NCBI GenBank assembly: GCA_958435885.1
Contig: CAUBHZ010000096.1
Span: 1 to 6,996 of the forward strand
DNA from: an uncultured Intestinimonas sp.
Lineage (GTDB): Bacteria > Bacillota_A > Clostridia > Oscillospirales > Oscillospiraceae
Length of the DNA stretch: 6,996 nt
Reading direction: 5' to 3'
Part shown: positions 1-5,564 of the stretch, piece after piece
Position numbering within the stretch: position 1 is the stretch's first letter
How the letters are laid out: each line of letters begins with the position of its first letter
The notes under the pieces: model-generated
Told to the model about the DNA's origin: nothing
The model's input: only the letters and a program-made list of their open reading frames with translations
Database searches by the model: none
Program-made: the position numbers and the translations under genes

Positions 1-595
1 GCCAGGAGAAGACGGCGAAGGAGGCAAACTGGAGGGCGGTGAGGATGAAGATGTCCCGGCCCTCGGAGTATTTGGCCACCGCCACGATGTGGCAGGCGAA
101 GAAGAAGCCGCCGATGAGGGTGAGCACATCCCCGAAGTTGAAGGCGGAGGCGCTGTCCCCGGTGACCGACACCAGGGCGATGCCGGCGATGCACAAAAAG
201 GCGGCCAGCACGTTGTAGCGGTCGGGCCTGCGGCGGGCGATGACCCAGTAGAGGAAGGGGACAATGACGCAGTAGACGGCGGTGAAAAAGGCGTTCTTTC
301 CCGAGGTGGTGAGGTCCAGGCCGAAGGTCTGGAAGGCGTAGGCCACAAAGAGACAGAAGCCCATGACGGTGCCTCCGATGAGATACTGCCGGTCCAGCAC
401 CTTCCACCGCTTCCAGAAGATCACCGCCAGCAGGATGGCGGCGAAACTGAACCGGATGGCCAGCAGCCAGAAGGTGGGCAGCACATCCACGCTGCTCTTC
501 ATGACCACGAAAGAGCTGCCCCAGATGATGGTGGCCAGAACGATGAGGGGACTTGCCAGCTTGGAAAGGACGCTGTTTTCCGTTTTCTCACTCAT
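1..595 (-). CDS. EamA/DMT-family membrane transporter, 3' part cut off by window edge
   Basis: Reading the minus strand from the ATG at 595-593 gives 198 codons without a stop up to the left edge, so the C-terminal third (family length is about 300 residues) is missing. The protein is strongly hydrophobic, with about seven visible membrane segments near residues 14-33, 42-62, 72-90, 99-120, 128-145, 155-174 and 183-198. WGSSFVVMK in the first helix and the TSGKNAFFTAVYCVIVPF stretch at about 97-114 are typical of the first EamA repeat of drug/metabolite transporters (RhaT/RarD/YdcZ relatives). These proteins act in the cytoplasmic membrane, usually exporting amino acids, sugars or other small metabolites; the substrate cannot be read from sequence. 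The start is supported by AAGGAG nine bases upstream. The gene is transcribed divergently from the glycosylase gene across 63 bp. Confidence 0.88.
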   Translation of the reverse strand, partial: MSEKTENSVLSKLASPLIVLATIIWGSSFVVMKSSVDVLPTFWLLAIRFSFAAILLAVIFWKRWKVLDRQYLIGGTVMGFCLFVAYAFQTFGLDLTTSGKNAFFTAVYCVIVPFLYWVIARRRPDRYNVLAAFLCIAGIALVSVTGDSASAFNFGDVLTLIGGFFFACHIVAVAKYSEGRDIFILTALQFASFAVFSW

Positions 596-596
596 G

Positions 597-625
597 TTGT
601 ACCGCTCCTTCAGGTGTGATAGAAT
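597..625 (+). promoter_or_regulatory. Probable extended -10 promoter for the glycosylase-HAD unit
   Basis: TAGAAT at 620-625 matches the TATAAT consensus in 5 of 6 positions and is preceded by TG at 617-618 with one base between, the extended -10 pattern. A weak -35 candidate TTGTAC lies at 597-602 with a 17-bp spacer, directly next to the start codon of the divergent transporter gene. The predicted transcription start near 632 leaves a leader of about 27 nt that contains GGAGG at 646-650, eight bases before the ATG at 659. This is inferred from pattern and position only. Confidence 0.5.
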
Positions 626-658
626 AGAGGACAGACTGCCGGGCTGGAGGGATGACCT

Positions 659-1246
659 ATGAAAACGCTGCCGCGGGCCTTCTATGACCGGGACACCCTG
701 ACGGTGGCCCGGGACCTTTTGGGAAAACATCTGGTCCGCCGCCTGGACGGGGCGGAGCTGGTGGTGCGCATCACGGAGACGGAGGCCTACATCGGCGCCA
801 TGGATAAGGCCTGCCACGCCTACGGCGGCCGCCGCACCGCCCGGACCGAGACCCTGTACGCCAAGCCGGGGACGGCCTACGTCTACCTCATCTACGGCAT
901 GTACCACTGCCTCAACTTCGTCACCGAGCCGGAGGGCACCGCCGCCGCCGTGCTGCTCCGTGGGGTGGAGGCGGTGTCCGGCACCGATCTCATGGCTTAC
1001 AACCGCTTCGGCCGGGCCTTTGACCAGCTGACGGCCTATCAGCGGAAAAACTTTCTCAACGGCCCGGGCAAGGTGTGCAGGGCCCTGGACATCACCCGAG
1101 CCCACAACGGCCTGGACCTCACCGGCGGCGGGGAGCTCTTCCTCTGCGACGGGGAGGCCCCAACGGGAGAGATCCACGTGGGGAAACGAATCGGTATCGA
1201 CTACGCCGAGGAGGCGGTGGACTTTCCCTGGCGGTTCTGGCTTTGA
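659..1246 (+). CDS. aag: DNA-3-methyladenine glycosylase, AAG/MPG family
   Basis: A 195-residue protein, full length for the bacterial form of the mammalian-type alkyladenine DNA glycosylase. The family removes N3-methyladenine, 7-methylguanine, hypoxanthine and ethenoadenine from DNA as the first step of base excision repair. The active site aligns without gaps to human AAG in the core: ITETEAY (38-44) holds the general-base Glu42 (human E125) and Tyr44 (Y127); His53 matches H136; VYLIYGMY (75-82) holds Tyr76 (Y159) and Tyr79, the intercalating tyrosine (Y162); Asn86 matches N169 and Arg101 matches R182. NGPGKVCRALDI follows, as usual for the family. No signal peptide is present. GGAGG at 646-650 fixes the ATG at 659; the ATG at 652 is out of frame. 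The HAD phosphatase gene starts 27 bp downstream and is probably cotranscribed. Confidence 0.96.
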   Translation: MKTLPRAFYDRDTLTVARDLLGKHLVRRLDGAELVVRITETEAYIGAMDKACHAYGGRRTARTETLYAKPGTAYVYLIYGMYHCLNFVTEPEGTAAAVLLRGVEAVSGTDLMAYNRFGRAFDQLTAYQRKNFLNGPGKVCRALDITRAHNGLDLTGGGELFLCDGEAPTGEIHVGKRIGIDYAEEAVDFPWRFWL

Positions 1247-1273
1247 ACGATTTACCTATGGAGGAACACAGCT

Positions 1274-1897
1274 ATGCTTTTATTCGACCTGGACGGCACC
1301 CTCATCGACTCCAACGGCATCTGGGAGGACATCGACCTGGACTTCCTGGGCCGCCACGGCCTCACTCCCACGGAGGAGTACGCCCACACCGTGGGCCACT
1401 CCATCTTCCCGGTGGCCGCCGCCTTCACCCGGGACTACTACCACCTGGACATGACGCCGGAGGCCATCATGGAGGAGTGGATGGCGGGGGCCAGGGATGC
1501 CTACGCCCGGGTGGAGATGAAGCCCGGCGCCCGGGCCTTCCTGGAGCGCTGCCGGGACCGGGGCGAGACCATGGCCCTGGTCACCGCCTGTGTGCCCGAG
1601 CTCTGCCGCACCGCCCTCCGGCGCCACGGCCTGGAGCCCTTTTTCACCGACGTCATCTTCGCCCAGGAGCTGGGGCTGGAGAAGCGCAACCCGGAGGTCT
1701 TCCGGCTGACGGCGGAGCGGCTGAACGTGGCTCCCGGGGACTGCACCCTCTACGAGGACGCCCCCCACAACTGCACCGCCGCCCAGAGCGTGGGCATGAG
1801 GGCCGTGGGGGTCTACGACCGCTTCTATGCCAAATTCCGGGACCAGATGCGCCGCAGCTGTGACGGCTATATCACCAGTTTTCTGGAACTGCTTTGA
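1274..1897 (+). CDS. HAD-family (subfamily IA) phosphohydrolase
   Basis: A 207-residue haloacid dehalogenase superfamily hydrolase. Motif I is DLDGTLIDS, with nucleophile Asp5 and acid/base Asp7. A helical cap follows at about residues 15-80. Motif II is Thr104 in LVTAC, motif III is Lys137 in LEKRNPEVF, and motif IV is Glu161-Asp162 in YEDAPHN, for Mg2+ binding. The layout resembles the beta-phosphoglucomutase / phosphoglycolate phosphatase group, which dephosphorylates small sugar or organic phosphates in the cytoplasm; the substrate is not predictable here. The start at 1274 is chosen because GGAGGA at 1260-1265 sits eight bases upstream; the ATG at 1258 is in another frame. The gene follows the glycosylase gene at 27 bp and ends six bases before an intrinsic terminator, so it is the last gene of the unit. 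A link to base repair is not evident from the sequence. Confidence 0.92.
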   Translation: MLLFDLDGTLIDSNGIWEDIDLDFLGRHGLTPTEEYAHTVGHSIFPVAAAFTRDYYHLDMTPEAIMEEWMAGARDAYARVEMKPGARAFLERCRDRGETMALVTACVPELCRTALRRHGLEPFFTDVIFAQELGLEKRNPEVFRLTAERLNVAPGDCTLYEDAPHNCTAAQSVGMRAVGVYDRFYAKFRDQMRRSCDGYITSFLELL

Positions 1898-1902
1898 TTC
1901 AC

Positions 1903-1929
1903 GCCCCGGCACGTAGCCGGGGCCTTTTT
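1903..1929 (+). terminator. Rho-independent terminator of the aag-HAD unit
   Basis: GCCCCGGC (1903-1910), a five-base ACGTA loop and GCCGGGGC (1916-1923) form a perfect 8-bp GC-rich stem, followed by C and five T residues at 1925-1929. It begins six bases after the HAD stop codon. On the minus strand the hairpin is followed by GTGAATC without a T-run, so it should terminate mainly rightward transcription. The converging helicase gene ends at 1931, so its mRNA would also carry this hairpin at its 3' end. Confidence 0.9.
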
Positions 1930-1930
1930 C

Positions 1931-4456
1931 TTATCCTTTGGACATGTGCTGGGCCGCCGAGCGGAGCATGAGCCGCTTGGTGCCCACCGAGTCGAAGGCG
2001 ATCTCGATGAGGGCGTCGCCCCCCATGGGCTGGACCGACAGGACCATGCCCTTACCGAAGGCCTTGTGGACCACGGCGTCCCCCTTCTGGAAGGAGGGAA
2101 GGCTGGCAGCCGGCCGGGCGCCGGGAGCGGGGCGGGCGGCGCTGGCCGTGCGGCGGGTCTGGGGCGCGGCGGCGCTGGCCGTGCGGCGGGTCTGGGGCGC
2201 GGCGGCAGCCGGCCGGCCGGTCCGGGTCTCCGAGGACCAGGAGGTGCCATAGCCGCCCCGGTTGAAGGTACGGGGGGCGGGGGCGCTCTGCCACCGTCCG
2301 GCGGCGTCGTCCTCGCTCCGGCTCAGAGGGCTCCGGCCGCTCTTCTCCACGAACTCCTCCGGGATCTCCCCGGTGAACCGGGAGGGCCGGTTGGCGCTGG
2401 TGCGGCCGAAGAGCATCCGCTGGGCGGCGCAGGTCATGTAGAGCCGTTCCTTGGCCCGGGTCATGGCCACGTAGCACAGCCGCCGCTCCTCTTCCATCTC
2501 CTCGTCGTCGCCGATGGCCCGGACACCGGGGAAGATGCCCTCTTCCACGCCCACCACGAAGACCACCGGGAACTCCAGCCCCTTGGCCGAGTGCATGGTC
2601 ATCATGACCACGCAGTCCTCGTTGGGGTCGTGGTTGTCCAGATCGGTATAGAGGGCGATCTCATCCAGGAAGCCGGAGAGGGAGGGCTCCCCCTCGGCGT
2701 TTTCCAGATAGTTGTTGATGGAGGTGAGAAGCTCCCGGACGTTCTCCAGCCGGGTGCGGTCCTCCACCGTGTTCTTGGCCTCCAGGGCCACGGCGTAGCC
2801 CGTCCGGGCCAGCACCTCCTCGTAGAAGTCGGGGAGGGACAGCTCCCCGGAGAGCTTCCGCAGGCCGTCCATCAGGTCGGTGAACTGGGCCAGCTTGGCC
2901 GCCGCCTTGCCGAGGTCGGGGTAGGCTTTGGCGTGCTTCACCACCTCCCACAGGCTCTTCCCCTCCTGAGCGGCAATGGCCTGGGCGGTGTCCACCGTCT
3001 TCTGGCCGATGCCCCGGGCGGGGACGTTGATGATGCGGGCCAGGCGCAGGTCGTCGGCGGGGTTGTTGAGGGCGCAGAGGTAGGCCAGCATGTCCTTGAC
3101 CTCCGCCCGGTCGAAGAAGCGGATGCCGCCGATGATGCGGTAGGGCACGCCGTTGCGCTTGAAGGCCTGCTCGATCTGGTTGGACTGGGCATTCATCCGG
3201 TAGAGGACGGCGTTGTCCCGCCAGGCCCGACCCTGGCTGTACCCGGCCAAAATCTGTGCGGCCACATACTGGGCCTCGTCGCTCTCATTCATGGCGGTGT
3301 AGAGGTGGAGCTTGTCCCCCTTCTCATGGCGGGTCCACAGCTCCTTGCCCTTCCGGCCCTGGTTGTGGCGGATGACGGCGTTGGAGGCCTCCAGAATGTT
3401 GCCGGTGGAGCGGTAGTTCTCCTCCAGGCGGATGACCCGCGCCCCCTTGTACTGGTTCTCAAAGGACAGGATGTTCTCAATGGTGGCGCCCCGGAACCGG
3501 TAGATGGACTGGTCGTCGTCGCCCACCACGCAGATGTTTTCCCACCGGCCCGCCAGCAGGGCGGAGAGCCGGTACTGGAGCTGGTTGGTGTCCTGGTACT
3601 CGTCGATGAGTACATAACGGAATTTCCGCTGGTAATAATCCCGGACGTCATCATATTCCTGGAGCAGACGGACGGTATCCAGGATGAGGTCGTCGAAATC
3701 CAGGGCGTTGGCCTCCCGGAGCCGGCGCTCATATTCCACATAGACCTTGGCCATGCGGGTGAGACGGTAGTCCCCCTGCTTCTCGCATCGGGCCAGATAG
3801 TCGGGTCCGGAGAGCATCTCATCCTTGGCCCTGGAGATCTCGGCGAGGATGGACCGGGGCGGGAAGGACTTGTCGTCCATGTTGAAGTCCTTCAGAATGT
3901 CCTTGACCACCCGCTCGGTGTCGGCGGAATCGTAGATGGTGAAGGACTTGTCAAAGCCCAGCCGGTCGATGTCCCGGCGGAGAATGCGCACGCAGGCGGA
4001 GTGGAAGGTCGAGGCCCAGATGTCGTTGGCGTCGGGCCCCAGCATCCGCTCCAACCGGGCCTTCAGCTCCCCGGCGGCCTTATTGGTGAAGGTGATGGCG
4101 ATGATGGACCAGGGCACGGCGGGGTCCAGGCGGCACAGCCGCTCCGCCTCCTCCCGTCCCTCGGCCACCGGGTGGGCGGCATAGGCCTCCAGAAAGAGGA
4201 GATCGTCCTCGGTGACCCACTCGGGCACCTCGTCGGAGTCGGACCCCCGGCCGTACTTCATCAGGTTGGCCACCCGGTTGATGAGCACGGTGGTCTTGCC
4301 GCTGCCCGCTCCGGCCAGCACCAGCAGAGGACCCTCGGTGCTCAGCACCGCCTGGCGCTGCTGGGGGTTCAGGTTCTGGTACTCCCCGGCGATGGCGGCC
4401 CGGCGGGCCTTGCAGAATCTCAGTTGTTGCTCGTTGTCCAGCATATGTTCACCCAT
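1931..4456 (-). CDS. pcrA: ATP-dependent DNA helicase PcrA/UvrD (superfamily 1A)
   Basis: An 841-residue 3'-5' DNA helicase that acts in nucleotide excision repair, replication restart and removal of RecA or RNA polymerase from DNA. The motif set is complete: Q motif LNPQQRQAV (29-37), Walker A AGAGSGKT (48-55, Lys54), Ia ITFTNKAA (121-128), II LIDEYQDTN (284-292, Asp286/Glu287), III VVGDDDQSIYRFRGA (311-325), IV LEENYRS (345-351), V MTMHSAKGLEFPVVF (619-633) and VI EERRLCYVAMTRAKE (656-670). Arg323, Arg350 and Arg667 match the conserved arginines of Bacillus PcrA. A disordered linker (about 700-786) leads to a Tudor-like C-terminal domain (about 789-834, GDAVVHKAFGKG...), which in PcrA/UvrD contacts RNA polymerase. 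The protein is longer than Bacillus PcrA (about 725-740) because of an acidic insertion at about 69-112 and the linker. The start is uncertain: Met1 (4456) has AAAAGGG only three bases upstream, and Met5 (4444) is an alternative. The gene appears monocistronic, without pcrB or ligA beside it. Confidence 0.96.
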   Translation of the reverse strand: MGEHMLDNEQQLRFCKARRAAIAGEYQNLNPQQRQAVLSTEGPLLVLAGAGSGKTTVLINRVANLMKYGRGSDSDEVPEWVTEDDLLFLEAYAAHPVAEGREEAERLCRLDPAVPWSIIAITFTNKAAGELKARLERMLGPDANDIWASTFHSACVRILRRDIDRLGFDKSFTIYDSADTERVVKDILKDFNMDDKSFPPRSILAEISRAKDEMLSGPDYLARCEKQGDYRLTRMAKVYVEYERRLREANALDFDDLILDTVRLLQEYDDVRDYYQRKFRYVLIDEYQDTNQLQYRLSALLAGRWENICVVGDDDQSIYRFRGATIENILSFENQYKGARVIRLEENYRSTGNILEASNAVIRHNQGRKGKELWTRHEKGDKLHLYTAMNESDEAQYVAAQILAGYSQGRAWRDNAVLYRMNAQSNQIEQAFKRNGVPYRIIGGIRFFDRAEVKDMLAYLCALNNPADDLRLARIINVPARGIGQKTVDTAQAIAAQEGKSLWEVVKHAKAYPDLGKAAAKLAQFTDLMDGLRKLSGELSLPDFYEEVLARTGYAVALEAKNTVEDRTRLENVRELLTSINNYLENAEGEPSLSGFLDEIALYTDLDNHDPNEDCVVMMTMHSAKGLEFPVVFVVGVEEGIFPGVRAIGDDEEMEEERRLCYVAMTRAKERLYMTCAAQRMLFGRTSANRPSRFTGEIPEEFVEKSGRSPLSRSEDDAAGRWQSAPAPRTFNRGGYGTSWSSETRTGRPAAAAPQTRRTASAAAPQTRRTASAARPAPGARPAASLPSFQKGDAVVHKAFGKGMVLSVQPMGGDALIEIAFDSVGTKRLMLRSAAQHMSKG
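2135..2206 (-). repeat. 33-bp in-frame tandem repeat inside the pcrA linker
   Basis: Two identical 33-bp units occupy 2135-2167 and 2168-2200, and the first six bases of a third copy follow at 2201-2206. The unit length is 11 codons, so the protein repeats AAPQTRRTASA at residues about 752-773, just before the Tudor-like domain. The repeat is perfect at DNA level, which points to recent duplication by slippage, and the Ala/Pro/Arg/Thr composition is that of a flexible basic linker. Confidence 0.93.
4438..4451. promoter_or_regulatory. Possible LexA-like box overlapping the pcrA start
   Basis: Read on the minus strand the site is TGAACATATGCTGG, which agrees with the Bacillus-type LexA operator CGAACATATGTTCG in 11 of 14 positions; the left half-site GAAC is perfect and the right half is degenerate. 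It covers codons 3-7 of pcrA, downstream of the predicted transcription start, where repressor binding could block early elongation. The same bases also encode protein (GAA CAT ATG), so the match may be chance. E. coli uvrD is known to be LexA controlled; control here is inference. Confidence 0.22.
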
Positions 4457-4466
4457 TTTCCCTTTT
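4441..4466 (-). promoter_or_regulatory. pcrA ribosome binding site with two possible start codons
   Basis: The minus strand carries AAAAGGG at 4466-4460, followed after only three bases by ATG (4456-4454), which is closer than usual. GGTGAA lies between this ATG and a second in-frame ATG at 4444-4442, five bases upstream of that codon, but it is a weak Shine-Dalgarno match. The two starts differ by four residues (MGEH). Neither spacing is ideal, so the exact start remains open. Either product keeps every helicase motif. Confidence 0.4.
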
Positions 4467-4473
4467 CGCTCAT

Positions 4474-4502
4474 ATTGTATCTGATTTCCAACCCCAGGTC
4501 AC
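4474..4502 (-). promoter_or_regulatory. Probable pcrA promoter
   Basis: On the minus strand TACAAT (4479-4474) matches the -10 consensus in 5 of 6 positions, and GTGACC (4502-4497) matches the -35 consensus in 4 of 6, with a 17-bp spacer. The predicted start of transcription, near 4467, would leave a leader of only about 10 nt before the first ATG or about 23 nt before the second. This arrangement favours the second start slightly. No stronger -35/-10 pair was found in the rest of the intergenic region. Confidence 0.4.
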
Positions 4503-4537
4503 ACACGGAAATCGCATGGCTGCCCTTCCAAAATGGA

Positions 4538-4643
4538 ATGTCTCCCGACAAACATACGCCGCGCGTCGGTGGGTCAAAATCCGCAGCGTGCGGCGGTCTT
4601 TATAGGGGGGCTGTCCATGTGTGCTGACAAACATACGCCGCGC
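4538..4643. repeat. Imperfect direct repeat, two 27-bp copies 79 bp apart
   Basis: Copies at 4538-4564 and 4617-4643 share ATGT, then five mostly different bases, then an identical 18-base stretch GACAAACATACGCCGCGC (4547-4564 and 4626-4643). The second copy supplies half of the hairpin that terminates the ispE operon; the first has no matching complementary arm and is followed by GTCGG. The left copy may be a decayed or duplicated terminator arm. The rest of the 4457-4666 intergenic holds the pcrA promoter candidate and nothing else I can name. Confidence 0.75.
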
Positions 4644-4662
4644 CAAAAGGCGCGGCGTATGT
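4626..4662 (-). terminator. Intrinsic terminator of the thrH-DUF1015-ispE operon
   Basis: Arms at 4631-4644 and 4649-4662 form a perfect 14-bp stem (ACATACGCCGCGCC with its complement) around a four-base loop. Read on the minus strand it starts four bases after the ispE stop codon and is followed by TTTGTC, a short T-rich tail that includes the last stem base. On the plus strand the hairpin is followed by GCCGTTAT, which is not a T-run. The tail is weaker than in a textbook terminator, but the position and stem strength make leftward termination likely. Confidence 0.75.
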
Positions 4663-4666
4663 GCCG

Positions 4667-5527
4667 TTATACCGTTTCCGTGAGGAAGGCGTCCCGGTAG
4701 GTCTGCCTCAGCTCCTCCCAGGCGCTCTTGGCCCGGTCCGGGTCGTCGAAGAGGCCGAAGACGGTGGGGCCGGTGCCGCTCATGTTGGCGCCCAGGGCGC
4801 CGTGCTGCACCAGCACCGACCGGATGCCCCGGACCTCAGCCTGCTGCCGGGTGGGCAGCACGTCCTCAAAGACGTTGTACATCCGCCGGGCCACGCCCCC
4901 CAGGTCCCCCGCCGCCAGGGCGGACAGGGCCCCGTCGGTGTCGGGGCGGCACCTGAGCCGCACCCCGTCCACCGCCCGGAAGAGCTCCGGGGTGGAGATG
5001 GGGAAGGGCGGCTTGCAGATGACCACGTGGCACCGGGGTAGGGCGGGCAGCGGGGTGAGGACCTCTCCCCTGCCCTCGGCCAGGGCGGTACCGCCCAGGA
5101 CACAGTAGGGCACGTCGGAGCCCACCGCCTCCCCGATTTTGGCCAGGTCCAGTGGGACATACCCCGCCCCCAGCATCACGTTCAGGGCCCGGAGCACGGC
5201 GGCGGCGTCGGAAGAGCCGCCCCCCATACCGGCGCAGACGGGGATGCGCTTTTCAATGGCGATGGCCACGCCCCCCAGGTCCCGGCCCGTCTGGGCCTGG
5301 AAGGCCAGGGCGGCGGCGGCGGCCAGATTTTTCTCGTTGTTGGGCAGAAAGCTCAGGTCGGTGCGGACCTTCAGGTCCTCCCCCGTCCCCGTCTCCACCG
5401 TCAGGGTGTCGGACAGCTCCACCGACTGCATGACCATCTTCAGGTCGTGGTAGCCGTCGGGCCGCTTGCCCAGCACGTCCAGGGTCAGATTCAGTTTGGC
5501 CCGGGCCAGCACTGTCTCCTTGGGCAT
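4667..5527 (-). CDS. ispE: 4-diphosphocytidyl-2-C-methyl-D-erythritol kinase
   Basis: A 286-residue GHMP-superfamily kinase of the usual IspE length. It phosphorylates the 2-hydroxyl of CDP-methylerythritol with ATP, the fourth step of the cytoplasmic MEP (non-mevalonate) route to isoprenoid precursors. Visible signatures are the N-terminal ARAKLNLTLDV with catalytic Lys11, PDGYHDL (23-29), the glycine-rich ATP loop PVCAGMGGGSSDAA (96-109), VGSDVPYCVLGG with the catalytic base Asp138, and the C-terminal GHMP motif GANMSGTGPTVFG (246-258). The start at 5527 is supported by AGAAAGGA ending 11 bases upstream, slightly long spacing. The gene lies 37 bp after the DUF1015 stop with no terminator between, so it is probably the last gene of that operon, ended by the hairpin at 4631-4662. 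The common Firmicutes neighbours veg and purR are not seen. Confidence 0.97.
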   Translation of the reverse strand: MPKETVLARAKLNLTLDVLGKRPDGYHDLKMVMQSVELSDTLTVETGTGEDLKVRTDLSFLPNNEKNLAAAAALAFQAQTGRDLGGVAIAIEKRIPVCAGMGGGSSDAAAVLRALNVMLGAGYVPLDLAKIGEAVGSDVPYCVLGGTALAEGRGEVLTPLPALPRCHVVICKPPFPISTPELFRAVDGVRLRCRPDTDGALSALAAGDLGGVARRMYNVFEDVLPTRQQAEVRGIRSVLVQHGALGANMSGTGPTVFGLFDDPDRAKSAWEELRQTYRDAFLTETV

Positions 5528-5564
5528 GGCCGGTCACGTCCTTTCTCCGGCCCTCGCCGGGCCT

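Noticed and set aside
89..662. Plus-strand open frames opposite the EamA gene
   Set aside because: The minus strand encodes a clear multi-helix transporter with a good ribosome binding site; the plus frames give low-complexity acidic or unfamiliar sequence.
1075..1912. Overlapping open frames on both strands across the aag-HAD junction
   Set aside because: They are rich in Pro, Gly, Arg and His and overlap two genes with intact catalytic motifs; they are frame shadows from high GC.
4581..4593. CCGCA-GCG-TGCGG hairpin in the intergenic region
   Set aside because: A 5-bp stem with a 3-base loop and no T-run is expected by chance in GC-rich DNA.
1946..4627. An 893-codon open frame on the plus strand opposite pcrA
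   Set aside because: It mirrors pcrA codon by codon, its composition (Gly, Val, His, Leu rich) is that of an antisense frame in GC-rich DNA, and it has no recognisable domain. The helicase on the other strand has every conserved motif.
4457..4666. Possible small RNA, riboswitch or CRISPR repeat in the intergenic
   Set aside because: Only two copies of the repeat exist, their spacing contains no matching structure, and no known riboswitch core was recognised.
5253..5537. GTG-started frame overlapping the ispE start
   Set aside because: It is out of frame with ispE and has no family resemblance, while ispE keeps its N-terminal catalytic Lys motif.
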